Source: Clostridiales bacterium (lineage in GTDB: Bacteria > Bacillota > Clostridia > Oscillospirales > Acutalibacteraceae). Taken from it: a stretch of 44,090 nucleotides of DNA. The DNA lies in assembly GCA_021199275.1 (NCBI GenBank), contig JAJQIJ010000010.1, positions 1 to 44,090 of the forward strand, in the 5' to 3' direction. Shown piece by piece: positions 1-8,526 of the stretch; the stretch's first letter is position 1, and each line of letters begins with the position of its first letter. The position numbers and the translations under genes are program-made. A model generated the notes under the pieces. It was not told the DNA's origin, searched no databases, and saw only the letters and a list, made by a program, of their open reading frames with translations.

Positions 1-123
1 GTTTTATTGTGTTTTCGGGCGCGGCGGCGGGCATTTAAACGAAAGCACAAAACCGAAACAAAGCGCCGCGGCAGGCGGCACGGCGGCATTGCGCCGAAGA
101 TTAAAATAAAGCCAAAATCGTTG
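1..123. other. Window edge, no gene recognised
   Basis: GC-rich at first and then AT-rich. I see no ribosome binding site, known RNA or homologous protein here. A short reading frame running through it into the riboswitch has a low-complexity Arg/Lys-rich translation and is probably not a gene. Confidence 0.4.
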
Positions 124-152
124 TTGACAAACGCATATCAATGTAGTATCAT
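124..152 (+). promoter_or_regulatory. Promoter of metK leader
   Basis: TTGACA at 124-129 and TATCAT at 147-152 are separated by 17 bp, a good housekeeping-sigma match. Transcription would start a few bases downstream and run into the SAM riboswitch that begins near 176. Confidence 0.6.
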
Positions 153-175
153 TTATTTACTAATTAGTAAATTAG

Positions 176-327
176 CTTATCAAGAGTGGCTGAGGGACTG
201 GGCCCTGTGACGCCACAGCAACCTGCCCCAATCGCGGCATTGGCCAAATGAAATGCATTTACATTGCAAATTATCGGTTTCTGCGCAGCGGCAAGGTGCT
301 AAATCCCACGGTTTACCGAACGATGAG
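176..327 (+). promoter_or_regulatory. SAM-I (S-box) riboswitch
   Basis: The conserved S-box core is visible: a CTTATCAAGAGTGG start, then GAGGGACTGG, CCTGTGACGCC, CAGCAACC, and a later AAGGTGCTAAATCC block. The P1 helix can form between CTTATC near 176 and GATGAG at 322-327. It lies directly upstream of metK, the enzyme that makes the ligand. When S-adenosylmethionine is bound, the aptamer is expected to favour the terminator at 353-378 and lower metK expression. Only the exact ends are uncertain. Confidence 0.95.
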
Positions 328-352
328 TATTAATGATTATTAATAAATCAAT

Positions 353-378
353 AATACGCGCCTCGGGGTGCGTATTTT
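353..378 (+). terminator. Riboswitch terminator hairpin
   Basis: The arms AATACGC and GCGTATT close around a GC-rich centre with a TCGG loop, followed by a short T run. It sits between the SAM aptamer and the AGGAGG ribosome binding site of metK, so it is the likely expression platform. Confidence 0.75.
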
Positions 379-395
379 AGTTAGGAGGAATATTT

Positions 396-1589
396 ATGTC
401 TGAATATTTATTTACAAGCGAATCGGTTACAGAGGGCCACCCGGACAAGGTGTGCGACATAATTTCAGATTCAATATTGGACGAGCTGCTCAGGCAAGAC
501 AAAAATTCACGCGTGGCTTGCGAAACCACATGCACAACCGGGCAGGTGCTTATTATGGGTGAAATAAGCAGCAAGGCAAACATAGACTATGCCGCGCTTG
601 CAAGAAAAACTATTAATGATATAGGTTACACCGGCAGTGATATGGGTTTTGACGGCAACACCTGTTCAGTGCTTGTTGCGCTGGACAAACAAAGCGCAGA
701 CATTGCGCTTGGCGTTGACGCCTCTCTTGAAGCCAAAAACAGCGACGCTGACGCTGAAAGCCTTAACGGCGCGGGCGACCAGGGCATGATGTTCGGCTTT
801 GCATGCAATGAAACGCCCGAACTTATGCCGCTGCCCATAAGCCTTGCGCACAAGCTGGCAAAAAAGCTGACTGAGGTAAGAAAAGACGGCACCCTGCCCT
901 ATCTTTACCCTGACGGAAAAACACAGGTAACGGTTAAATATGCCGGCGGCATGCCCGTGGGGGTTAACGCAATTGTTGTTTCAAGCCAGCACAGCGCTGA
1001 AGTTGACCTTGAAACACTGCGCGCAGACATTATTGAAAAAGTAATAAACCCGGTTGTTCCGGCTGAATTAATGAGCACAGACACGCTGATTTATGTAAAC
1101 CCGACGGGCAGGTTTGTAATAGGCGGCCCGCACGGAGACAGCGGGCTTACCGGGCGCAAAATAATTGTTGATACATACGGCGGCTATGCGCGCCACGGCG
1201 GCGGCGCTTTCAGCGGCAAAGACCCCACAAAGGTTGACCGCAGTGCGGCATATGCCGCAAGGTGGATTGCCAAAAACATAGTCGGCGCCGGTCTTGCCGA
1301 AAAATGCGAAATTGAAATTGCCTATGCAATAGGCGTGGCAAAGCCCGTTTCCGTTATGGCGGACACCTTTGGCACAGGCATTATAGCTGACGACAAAATA
1401 TGCAAAATAATTAATGAAGTTTTTGATTTAAGGCCGACTGCCATTATAAACACACTTGATTTAAGGCGGCCAATTTACAAAGACGTTGCGGCTTACGGCC
1501 ACATGGGGCGCACAGACCTGAATGTGCCGTGGGAAAAGCTAGACAAGGTGCAGGAAATTAAAGATACCGCAAAGAGGTTAAACAATTAA
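396..1589 (+). CDS. metK: S-adenosylmethionine synthetase
   Basis: Makes S-adenosylmethionine from methionine and ATP in the cytoplasm. The 397-residue length is normal for MetK. Visible family motifs are GHPDKVCD near the N-terminus, the [12 protein letters not shown] loop that contacts ATP and methionine, and the [16 protein letters not shown] segment of the P-loop region. The start is fixed by AGGAGG at 383-388, eight bases before the ATG. Expression should be controlled by the SAM-I riboswitch just upstream. No strong terminator separates it from htpG, but htpG has its own promoter. Identification is secure. Confidence 0.98.
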   Translation: MSEYLFTSESVTEGHPDKVCDIISDSILDELLRQDKNSRVACETTCTTGQVLIMGEISSKANIDYAALARKTINDIGYTGSDMGFDGNTCSVLVALDKQSADIALGVDASLEAKNSDADAESLNGAGDQGMMFGFACNETPELMPLPISLAHKLAKKLTEVRKDGTLPYLYPDGKTQVTVKYAGGMPVGVNAIVVSSQHSAEVDLETLRADIIEKVINPVVPAELMSTDTLIYVNPTGRFVIGGPHGDSGLTGRKIIVDTYGGYARHGGGAFSGKDPTKVDRSAAYAARWIAKNIVGAGLAEKCEIEIAYAIGVAKPVSVMADTFGTGIIADDKICKIINEVFDLRPTAIINTLDLRRPIYKDVAAYGHMGRTDLNVPWEKLDKVQEIKDTAKRLNN

Positions 1590-1600
1590 TAAATTTTGTG

Positions 1601-1628
1601 TTGACAAACGGAAAATTAAGGTTATAAT
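1601..1628 (+). promoter_or_regulatory. Promoter of htpG
   Basis: TTGACA at 1601-1606 and TATAAT at 1623-1628 with a 16-bp spacer, both perfect hexamers. The CIRCE operator begins six bases downstream, at the expected transcription start, which fits repression by HrcA. Confidence 0.85.
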
Positions 1629-1633
1629 ATAAA

Positions 1634-1660
1634 TTAGCACTTGAAGCGTTAGAGTGCTAA
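1634..1660 (+). promoter_or_regulatory. CIRCE operator (HrcA binding site)
   Basis: An inverted repeat TTAGCACTT - 9 bp - GAGTGCTAA. It matches the CIRCE consensus TTAGCACTC-N9-GAGTGCTAA except for one base in the left arm. It overlaps the expected start of transcription of htpG. HrcA, not encoded in this window, should repress here until heat stress. CIRCE is best known at groE and dnaK operons, so its use on htpG is notable. Confidence 0.93.
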
Positions 1661-1683
1661 TTTTTATTTGACAGGTGATTTTT

Positions 1684-3570
1684 ATGAGAAAAAAACAGTT
1701 TAAGGCAGAATCTAAAAAGCTGCTTGACATGATGATTAATTCAATTTACACAAACAGAGAAATCTTTATGCGAGAGCTGATTTCCAACGCTTCTGACGCC
1801 ATTGACAAGCTGTATTTCAAGTCGCTCACAGACAGCAGCGTGGGACTTGCAAAAGACGATTTTGAAATTTTCCTGAGCGTTGACAAGGACGCGCGCACAA
1901 TTACCGTGTCTGACAACGGAATAGGCATGACTCAAAGTGAGCTTGAAGACAATTTGGGCACTATAGCAAAGTCCGGCTCTTTGGACTTTAAAGAGGACAA
2001 TGAAAATGCCGACGAAAACGACATTGAAGTTATCGGCCAGTTCGGCGTGGGCTTTTATTCGTCATTTATGGTGGCGAAAAAGGTTGAAGTTGTTTCTAAA
2101 GCTTACGGTGAAGATACGGCGCACAAATGGACTTCAGAGGGCGCTGACGGGTATACCATTGAAGAATGCGAAAAGGAAAATGCCGGCACAGATATAATTT
2201 TGTATTTGAAAGATGACAGTGAAAACGAAAGCTACAGCACATATTTGGAAAGCTACACCCTGTCTGAGCTTGTAAAAAAATACAGCGACTATATTCGTTA
2301 CCCAATTAAAACCGAAATGACCCACAGTGTGCCCGACGAAGAAAAAGAGGGCGAATATAAGGAAGAAACGGCTGTTGAAACGCTTAATTCAATGGTGCCG
2401 TTATGGCGCAAAAACAAAAGCGAAATCAAGAGCGAAGAATATGACGAATATTATAAAAACAAATTTTATGATTATGAGTCGCCGCTCAGCGTAATTCATT
2501 TTAAAACAGAGGGGCAGGTCACGTTTGACGCGCTTATTTACATTCCCGCAAAAGCCCCTTACGACTATTATTCAAAAGAATATGAAAAAGGGCTCCAGCT
2601 TTACACAAACGGCGTGCTTATAACCGAAAAATGTTCCGCCCTTGTTGCCGACTGTTTCAGCTTTGTAAAAGGCATTGTTGATTCAGCTGACCTAAATTTA
2701 AACATAAGCCGTGAAACCCTGCAAGACGATTACAGGCTTAAAATAATAGCAAAAGCCATTGACAAAAAAATTAAAAACGAACTGAAAAAAATGCTGACGT
2801 CAGACAGGGAAAAATATGAAAAATTCTTTAGCACTTTCGGCGTTCAGCTCAAATGGGGCATATATGCAAATTACGGCGCAGAAAAAGAACAGTTGCAGGA
2901 TTTCATAATGTTTAAGTCAGCAGCCCTTGATAAATATGTAACGCTTAAAGAATATATTGAAGCTATGCCGGACGGGCAAAAAGACATTTATTATGCCGGC
3001 GGCGAAAGCCCTGAAAAAATCAAGCTGCTGCCGCAGACCGAAGCGGTGCGCGCAAAGGGCTATGACGTGCTTTGCTTTACAGACGATGTTGACGAATTTG
3101 CAATTCAGATGTTAATGGAATATGACGGCAAAAAATTTGCAAACATATGCAAGGACGAGCTTGACATTGCAAGCGAAGATGAAAAGAAAGAGCTGAGCGA
3201 CAAAAACGAAAGCGCCAAGGAAATGCTTGATGAAATGAAGTCTTACCTTGGCGACGAAGTGTCTGCTGTTAAATTTTCAAATTCAGTTGCTGGCCATGCC
3301 GTGGGCCTGTCAGCCGGCGGCTATATGTCTCTTGAAATGGCAAAGGTTTTAAACCAAATGCCCGGAAGTGAGGGCAAAATGAAAGCAGAGCTTGTGCTTG
3401 AAATAAACGCGCAGCACCCTATTGCCGAAAAGCTGTTCGGCCTGTTTGCCGCAGACAAAGAAAAGCTCAAAAATTACACCAAGCTGCTTTATAATGAAGC
3501 GCGGCTTATAAGCGGGCTGCAGCTTGACAACCCGACTGAATTTGCAGACATGATTACAGCTCTAATGTAA
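1684..3570 (+). CDS. htpG: Hsp90-family chaperone HtpG
   Basis: Cytosolic ATP-dependent chaperone of the Hsp90 family, 628 residues from this start, which is normal for bacterial HtpG. The N-terminal GHKL ATPase shows ELISNASDAIDKL, the DNGIGM box and GQFGVGFYSSFMVA. The middle domain contains NISRETLQ. I chose ATG 1684 over an upstream GTG at 1675 because AGGTGA at 1673-1678 is correctly spaced for the ATG and would overlap the GTG. Regulation is probably by HrcA through the CIRCE element immediately upstream. The flavodoxin gene follows after 16 bp and is probably co-transcribed. Confidence 0.97.
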   Translation: MRKKQFKAESKKLLDMMINSIYTNREIFMRELISNASDAIDKLYFKSLTDSSVGLAKDDFEIFLSVDKDARTITVSDNGIGMTQSELEDNLGTIAKSGSLDFKEDNENADENDIEVIGQFGVGFYSSFMVAKKVEVVSKAYGEDTAHKWTSEGADGYTIEECEKENAGTDIILYLKDDSENESYSTYLESYTLSELVKKYSDYIRYPIKTEMTHSVPDEEKEGEYKEETAVETLNSMVPLWRKNKSEIKSEEYDEYYKNKFYDYESPLSVIHFKTEGQVTFDALIYIPAKAPYDYYSKEYEKGLQLYTNGVLITEKCSALVADCFSFVKGIVDSADLNLNISRETLQDDYRLKIIAKAIDKKIKNELKKMLTSDREKYEKFFSTFGVQLKWGIYANYGAEKEQLQDFIMFKSAALDKYVTLKEYIEAMPDGQKDIYYAGGESPEKIKLLPQTEAVRAKGYDVLCFTDDVDEFAIQMLMEYDGKKFANICKDELDIASEDEKKELSDKNESAKEMLDEMKSYLGDEVSAVKFSNSVAGHAVGLSAGGYMSLEMAKVLNQMPGSEGKMKAELVLEINAQHPIAEKLFGLFAADKEKLKNYTKLLYNEARLISGLQLDNPTEFADMITALM

Positions 3571-3586
3571 AAAGGCGGCGTTTAAC

Positions 3587-4069
3587 ATGAATAAAAATAT
3601 TTTAGTGGCATATTTTTCAGCAAGCGGGGTAACTGCCAAGGCTGCAAAATCACTGGCAGGCGCATTCGGCGCGGCGCTTTATGAAATAAAGCCGCAGCAG
3701 CCATATTCCAAAGCAGATTTAAATTGGACAGACAGGCAAAGCCGCACCTCTGTTGAAATGAAAGACCCTGCGTGCCGCCCGGCAATAGACGGAAAGGTGC
3801 AAAACATGGCGCAATATGACGTGATTTTTGTGGGTTTCCCTATTTGGTGGTATGTTGCGCCCGCCATTATCAACACATTTCTTGAAAGCTATGACTTGGC
3901 GGGTAAAACCGTAATTCCGTTTGCCACTTCCGGCGGCAGCCCTATGGGCAAAACGAACGAAAGGCTTGCGCCGAGCTGCCCCGGCGCCGTTTTGCTTGAC
4001 GGCAAGGTGCTAAACGGCAGGCACAGCGCAGCACAACTGGAAGCCTGGGTAAAAGAACTGAAAATTTAA
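3587..4069 (+). CDS. Flavodoxin family protein
   Basis: A 160-residue flavodoxin-fold protein, probably an FMN-dependent electron carrier or small reductase in the cytoplasm. The N-terminus ILVAYFSASGVTAKAAK is the phosphate-binding loop of flavodoxins. VGFPIWWYVAPAIINTFLESYDLAGKTVIPFATSGGS is typical of the short flavodoxin_4 type common in gut Firmicutes. AAGGCGG precedes the ATG. It lies 16 bp after htpG and ends at a strong terminator, so it is probably in the htpG transcript and heat-inducible; that link is inference. The substrate cannot be told from sequence. Confidence 0.9.
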   Translation: MNKNILVAYFSASGVTAKAAKSLAGAFGAALYEIKPQQPYSKADLNWTDRQSRTSVEMKDPACRPAIDGKVQNMAQYDVIFVGFPIWWYVAPAIINTFLESYDLAGKTVIPFATSGGSPMGKTNERLAPSCPGAVLLDGKVLNGRHSAAQLEAWVKELKI

Positions 4070-4078
4070 AAAAGAAAG

Positions 4079-4103
4079 CCGGTGCAAATGCGCCGGTTTT
4101 TTT
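4079..4103 (+). terminator. Terminator after flavodoxin gene
   Basis: A CCGGTGC/GCGCCGG stem with an AAAT loop, followed by a run of seven or more T. It closes the htpG-flavodoxin transcript and faces the convergent PP-loop gene. Confidence 0.85.
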
Positions 4104-4110
4104 ATTGCCG

Positions 4111-4953
4111 TCAATCATCAAAAGCTTCCAGCAGCGTGTGCCACTTGGAATGGCTTTTATATTTCGGAAATGTGTCAAGCATTACATTGTGTATTGAATT
4201 GAAAAGATTGTCTTCAACATTGGGGTTGTCGTGTTTAAGACTTGCTATAAGCGCCTTTACTTCCTGGCGTTTTGACATTCCGGCGCCGCCGTTTGAATAT
4301 TGCTGCACAAACGAACAGGCGCAGGCAATGAATTCCAGATTATTGAGCTGTTTCCAATTAATTATAGCGTTTTCCTTAACGCAGTAAAGCGGGCGAATCA
4401 GCTGCATGCCCGCAAAATTTGTTGAATGAAGCTTGGGCTGCATGGCCTGAAGCTGCGCACCGTAAAGCATGCCCATAAGCGTGGTTTCAATAACGTCTGA
4501 AAGGTGGTGCCCAAGCGCTATTTTATTGCAGCCCATGTTCTGCGCAATTGAATAGAGATGACCGCGGCGCATTCTTGCGCAAAGATAACACGCCGCGCCG
4601 CCTTGCGACGCGCTGTTAGCAGCTGCAAAAATGTCTGTTTCAAAAAATTTTACCGGTATTTCAAGCTTTGTGCAGTTTTGTTCAATAAGTGCGCGGTTTT
4701 CTTTATTATAGCCGGGGTCCATGCAAATAAATTCAAGGCTGAAATCAGTGCTTGAAACACGTTTTAGCTGCTGCATACATTTGGCAAGCAGCATGGAATC
4801 TTTGCCGCCGCTTATGCAAACGGCTATTTTGTCGCCGTTATTAATCAGCTTGTAATCCTTGCATGCACGCACAAATTCATTCCATATCGGCTTGCGGTAT
4901 GTGGTTATAATGCTTCTTTCAACCGTTTGGTTATATGTAAGCTTTCTTTTCAT
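4111..4953 (-). CDS. TtcA/TilS-family PP-loop ATPase, tRNA thiolation
   Basis: A 280-residue N-type ATP pyrophosphatase. The PP-loop SGGKDS lies at residues 48-53, CYLCARMRRG at about 122-131, and a CAC pair at 211-213. The PP-loop plus three or more such cysteines is the pattern of TtcA, which thiolates tRNA cytidine 32 using a [4Fe-4S] cluster. Related Firmicutes proteins with this layout may act on other tRNA positions, so the exact target is uncertain. The gene stands alone, convergent with the flavodoxin gene and with repeats upstream. It starts at ATG 4953. Confidence 0.85.
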   Translation of the reverse strand: MKRKLTYNQTVERSIITTYRKPIWNEFVRACKDYKLINNGDKIAVCISGGKDSMLLAKCMQQLKRVSSTDFSLEFICMDPGYNKENRALIEQNCTKLEIPVKFFETDIFAAANSASQGGAACYLCARMRRGHLYSIAQNMGCNKIALGHHLSDVIETTLMGMLYGAQLQAMQPKLHSTNFAGMQLIRPLYCVKENAIINWKQLNNLEFIACACSFVQQYSNGGAGMSKRQEVKALIASLKHDNPNVEDNLFNSIHNVMLDTFPKYKSHSKWHTLLEAFDD

Positions 4954-4976
4954 GCTTTCACCCGTTTAAATAAGTC

Positions 4977-5037
4977 TATAACTCGGGGGAATGCCCCCAC
5001 GGCCTTACAAGGCGGTAAATATCTTGTTTTAGTTATA
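4977..5037. repeat. Short intergenic repeat R1
   Basis: A 61-bp segment bounded by TATAACT (4977-4983) and AGTTATA (5031-5037), with GGGGGAATGCCCCC and CCTTACAAGG inside. Read on the minus strand from 5037 it begins TATAACTAAAACAAGATATT. It resembles the ends of repeats at 5081-5207, 25776, 25913, 37925-38033 and 38101-38244. No protein is encoded. See the findings for the family. Confidence 0.7.
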
Positions 5038-5080
5038 ACATTCTTTTAACAATTATGCAACAAAAATCTTTGAACGAAAA

Positions 5081-5207
5081 TATAACTTAGGCAAACCCTT
5101 ATTGAAACTGCCGCTTGACACGTCAGCTTAAAAACATTATAATAGCTAAGGCATGAAAAGCCACCGTCTCCTGTAGAGGCGGGGGACATTTTTTTGCCTA
5201 AGTTATA
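5081..5207. repeat. MITE-like repeat R2 with perfect 15-bp TIRs
   Basis: A 127-bp element with perfect terminal inverted repeats TATAACTTAGGCAAA (5081-5095) and TTTGCCTAAGTTATA (5193-5207). AAAA flanks both sides (5077-5080 and 5208-5211), a possible target duplication, though too simple to prove it. The minus-strand half with GTCCCCCGCCTCTACAGG matches the repeat at 25776 closely. It contains a consensus promoter at 5115-5143. No transposase is encoded. Confidence 0.8.
5115..5143 (+). promoter_or_regulatory. Consensus promoter inside repeat R2
   Basis: TTGACA at 5115-5120 and TATAAT at 5138-5143 with a 17-bp spacer, a perfect housekeeping-sigma promoter. It points to the membrane operon starting at 5245, and I see no better promoter between the repeat and that gene. 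Confidence 0.75.
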
Positions 5208-5244
5208 AAAACCACATTTTAATAAAAATTTAAGGAGGCATAAC

Positions 5245-5667
5245 ATGGCTTGTTTTTTAGCTCCCGTGGCAGAGGCCATTGTGGTAAGCATAGTAAAGCA
5301 CAACATTAAAAAGAAAGAGGAAATAGCTCTTGAAGCGCCGAAAGCAGAAATTGCAATGAGCGGTGACAGCGGCAAAAAAATACCGCTGAGCCAAAAGCTC
5401 GGCTGGCTTAACAAATTGCTTTGGGGCGGCAGCTTCCTGCTGCTGTTTGAACACATTTGGCACGGCGAAATTGTGTTTTATTTCCCGTTTTTTACGGCAA
5501 TGCAAAACAAGGCAGACGCAATTGAAATGCTCAAAGAAATAGCCACAGTCGGCGTTACAATGGCGGCGCTGTGCACAATTATCTGGTGCTGCATGCTGGC
5601 AATTTCAGGCGCAGCCGAAGCCAAGCGCGCTAAAGCTAAAAAGTCAAAGTCTGAAGGGGCCGAATAA
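5245..5667 (+). CDS. Unknown small membrane protein (first of pair)
   Basis: I do not recognise a named family. 140 residues: a hydrophobic N-terminal stretch beginning MACFLAPVAEAIVVSIV, a charged and possibly cytoplasmic segment, then two predicted membrane helices (about 58-83 and 99-122) and a Lys/Ala/Glu tail. AAGGAGG seven bases before the ATG is a strong ribosome binding site. The next gene starts two bases after the stop, so the two are almost certainly co-translated and may form a complex. Transcription probably starts from the promoter within repeat R2. Confidence 0.75.
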   Translation: MACFLAPVAEAIVVSIVKHNIKKKEEIALEAPKAEIAMSGDSGKKIPLSQKLGWLNKLLWGGSFLLLFEHIWHGEIVFYFPFFTAMQNKADAIEMLKEIATVGVTMAALCTIIWCCMLAISGAAEAKRAKAKKSKSEGAE

Positions 5668-5669
5668 TT

Positions 5670-5957
5670 ATGTGTCTTATTATTACAACAGCCGCCGCAA
5701 TAATAGCAACTCTGATTTGGCGGCTTAAATTTACCGCTTCGCGCTATAAGCTTGACGTGCTTTCTTTCATGTATTGGGGCGCGGCAATTATGTGGAGCGT
5801 TGACTCAATATACAGCTCGGCTGCGGGCGAGGGTTTTTTTGACATGAGCGCAAATGACGCCTGCCTTGGCACAATAATTGTTTTAATAGGAATTGCGGCA
5901 TGGGCTGTTTTGTTTTTTGCGTCTAAAGTTAAAGCAAAAAAATCGGTGCGAAAATAA
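5670..5957 (+). CDS. Unknown small membrane protein (second of pair)
   Basis: 95 residues, mostly hydrophobic, with about three possible membrane helices (near 1-17, 32-50 and 65-86) and a basic KVKAKKSVRK tail that should face the cytoplasm. It starts two bases after the previous stop with GAAGGGG as the likely ribosome binding site, so translation is probably coupled. A strong hairpin terminator follows. Function unknown; the fixed pairing with the upstream membrane protein is the only clue. Confidence 0.7.
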   Translation: MCLIITTAAAIIATLIWRLKFTASRYKLDVLSFMYWGAAIMWSVDSIYSSAAGEGFFDMSANDACLGTIIVLIGIAAWAVLFFASKVKAKKSVRK

Positions 5958-6005
5958 AACTGCCGCGCGGCAATTTTCAGCCGGCGGCTTAAATGTTTTG
6001 TTAAC

Positions 6006-6036
6006 AAAAGGCAGTTCAGATGAACTGCCTTTTTTC
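6006..6036. terminator. Bidirectional terminator
   Basis: A perfect AAAAGGCAGTTCA / TGAACTGCCTTTT hairpin with a two-base loop, and A and T runs on both sides. It ends the membrane-pair transcript on the plus strand and the clpC operon on the minus strand. Confidence 0.9.
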
Positions 6037-6039
6037 GTG

Positions 6040-8472
6040 TCAGTCCGGTATTTCAAAATTAAATTCGTTGTCTTTGAAATCAACCGTGCATTTTTTGCCT
6101 GCTTTCAGGCTTTCATCAAGAATCAGCTCTGAAAGTCTGTCTTCAACCGTTTGCTGAATTACTCTGCGCAGCGGCCTGGCTCCATATGCCTTGTCATAGC
6201 CGCGGCGGCTCAGCTCAGACACGGCTTCGTCACTAAACGCCAAGTCAATGTCTAAAGATTTGAGCCTGCTTTTGAGCGTTTCAAGCATGCGGCGGGCTAT
6301 TATTTCAATGTCGCTTTCAGTCAGCCTGGTGAAAACAATAATTTCGTCTACCCTGTTTAAAAATTCAGGCTTGAAAGTTTTTTTAAGGTCTGCCATTACA
6401 AGGCTTTCAATGTCTTTGTTTTCATTTGTTTCGCCGAACCCGAGCGAAAGCTTGCTGTCTGTTATTTTAGCTGCGCCCACATTTGACGTCATAATGATAA
6501 CGGCATTTTTAAACGACACCTTTCTGCCCTGCGAATCGGTCAGCACGCCGTCTTCCAGCACCTGCAAAAGCATGTTGAACACATCTGGGTGCGCCTTTTC
6601 AATTTCGTCAAAAAGCACCACGCTGTAAGGCTTGCGCCTTATTTTTTCGGTGAGCTGCCCGCCCTCGTCAAAACCGACATAGCCGGGGGGCGAGCCAATG
6701 AGCTTTGACACAGTGTGTTTTTCCATGTATTCGCTCATGTCAAGCCTGATGATGGCGTCTTCGCTGCCGAACATGGTTTCTGCAAGAGTTTTGCAAAGCT
6801 CTGTTTTGCCAACGCCCGTGGGGCCCAGAAATATAAATGAGCCAACCGGGCGGTTTGGGTTTTTAAGCCCTGCCCTGCCACGCCTTATAGCTTTTGAAAC
6901 AGCCGTTACGGCCTTGTCCTGCCCAACAATGCGCTCGTGCATTATTCTTTCCATGTCTATTAACTTTTGTGACTCTTCCTTGGTAAGCTGAGTTACAGGT
7001 ATGCCGGACCAGGCTGACACAACGCTTGCAATGTCCTGCGTTGTAACTTCCTTGACATCGCGCCCCGAAGCGTCTTTCCATTTTTTCTTTTCATCATCAA
7101 GAAGCGATGTAAGTTCTTTTTCCCTGTCGCGTATTTTTGCTGCATTTTCAAAGTCCTGACTTCTTACGGCCGCCGCTTTTTCTTCTTTAAGGCTTTTAAT
7201 TTCTTTTTCCATTTCCTTAAGGTTTGCGGGTTCTGTGTAAGCCTTTAGCCTTACGCCGGACGCGGCTTCGTCTATTAAGTCTATTGCCTTGTCAGGCAAA
7301 AATCTGTCTGCAATATAACGCGAGCTCATTGTAACGGCGGTTTCTATAGCTTCGTCGCTTATTTTCACCTTGTGGTGAGCTTCATATTTGTCGCGCAGAC
7401 CTTTAAGAATTTCAACAGCCTCTTCTTCAGTGGGCTCGCCCACCATTACGCTTTGAAAGCGGCGTTCAAGAGCGGCGTCTTTTTCAATGTTTTTCCTGTA
7501 TTCATCTATAGTTGTGGCGCCGATAATTTGAATTTCGCCCCTTGCAAGCGCAGGCTTAAGAATGTTTGCTGCGTCTACCGCACCCTCTGCGGCGCCGGCA
7601 CCCATAAGGTTGTGAACTTCGTCTATAAACAAAATTATGTTTTTGGCGGCTTTAACTTCGTCTATGGCTTTTTTAATTCGCTCTTCGAAGTCGCCCCTGT
7701 ATTTTGTGCCTGCCACCATTGACGTAAGGTCAAGCGAAACTATTTTTTTGTCTGCAAGAATTTCGGGCACTTCGTCCTTTACAATTTTAAGAGCAAGCCC
7801 CTCTGCTATGGCTGTTTTGCCAACACCCGGCTCACCAATCAGGCAGGGGTTATTTTTGGTGCGCCTTGAAATTATCTGAATTACGCGTTCAATTTCTTTT
7901 TCCCTGCCTATTACAGGGTCTATTTTACCCTCTGCGGCAAGTTCAGTAAGGTCTTTGCCGAACTCGTCAAGAGACGGGGTCTGGCTTTTTCCTTTTTTTG
8001 CCGCCTTGGCGCCTGATTTCAAGTCTGCTTCGCTCTTGCCGAAAGACGAACACACCTCTTCAAGCAAAACCTGTTCGTCAAGCCCAAACATGTTTAAAAA
8101 TCTGACTGCGTAAGATTCGTTTTCACGCAGCAGCGCAAGCAGCAAATGCTCTGTGCCGACAAAGGAATTGAACATGCCCCTTGCTATTTGAAAGCTAATT
8201 TCAATAATTCTTTTTGAAATGGGGGTGAAGTTTTCGGGCGTAAGCTTCGTGGGCGTGCCAACGCCTATATTTTTTTCAATCATTTCTTCAAGCTTATCAA
8301 GAGTAAAGCCCTTTTCTTCAAGTATTGTGGCGCCTATTCCGGTGCCCTCTTTTAAAATGCCAAGCAAAATATGTTCAGAGCCAATATAACTGTGCCCGAA
8401 ATTTTCAGCGCCCTTAATCGCTAAATTTAAAACATCGTTGGCTTTTTGTGTGAAATTATTAAATCTGTACAT
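6040..8472 (-). CDS. clpC: Clp protease ATPase subunit ClpC
   Basis: A cytosolic AAA+ unfoldase that feeds substrates to ClpP. 810 residues, normal for ClpC. In order: two Clp_N repeats (about 1-145), first AAA+ module with Walker A GEPGVGKT (213-220) and Walker B-type FIDEVHN (282-288), a UVR-like M-domain with [13 protein letters not shown] (about 441-453), second AAA+ module with GPTGVGKT (550-557), and the C-terminal GARPLRR region. It is the last gene of the ctsR-mcsA-mcsB-clpC operon. In Bacillus, McsB-phosphorylated proteins dock on ClpC, and the neighbouring mcsA and mcsB suggest the same system here. Confidence 0.97.
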   Translation of the reverse strand: MYRFNNFTQKANDVLNLAIKGAENFGHSYIGSEHILLGILKEGTGIGATILEEKGFTLDKLEEMIEKNIGVGTPTKLTPENFTPISKRIIEISFQIARGMFNSFVGTEHLLLALLRENESYAVRFLNMFGLDEQVLLEEVCSSFGKSEADLKSGAKAAKKGKSQTPSLDEFGKDLTELAAEGKIDPVIGREKEIERVIQIISRRTKNNPCLIGEPGVGKTAIAEGLALKIVKDEVPEILADKKIVSLDLTSMVAGTKYRGDFEERIKKAIDEVKAAKNIILFIDEVHNLMGAGAAEGAVDAANILKPALARGEIQIIGATTIDEYRKNIEKDAALERRFQSVMVGEPTEEEAVEILKGLRDKYEAHHKVKISDEAIETAVTMSSRYIADRFLPDKAIDLIDEAASGVRLKAYTEPANLKEMEKEIKSLKEEKAAAVRSQDFENAAKIRDREKELTSLLDDEKKKWKDASGRDVKEVTTQDIASVVSAWSGIPVTQLTKEESQKLIDMERIMHERIVGQDKAVTAVSKAIRRGRAGLKNPNRPVGSFIFLGPTGVGKTELCKTLAETMFGSEDAIIRLDMSEYMEKHTVSKLIGSPPGYVGFDEGGQLTEKIRRKPYSVVLFDEIEKAHPDVFNMLLQVLEDGVLTDSQGRKVSFKNAVIIMTSNVGAAKITDSKLSLGFGETNENKDIESLVMADLKKTFKPEFLNRVDEIIVFTRLTESDIEIIARRMLETLKSRLKSLDIDLAFSDEAVSELSRRGYDKAYGARPLRRVIQQTVEDRLSELILDESLKAGKKCTVDFKDNEFNFEIPD

Positions 8473-8526
8473 TATTACGTCTCCTTTCCGTAAAACTTGC
8501 TATGTGTTTAAAAACCGATTAACTCG

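Noticed and set aside
7..210. Small Arg/Lys-rich reading frame at the left edge
   Set aside because: It overlaps the promoter and riboswitch and has no ribosome binding site or family features.
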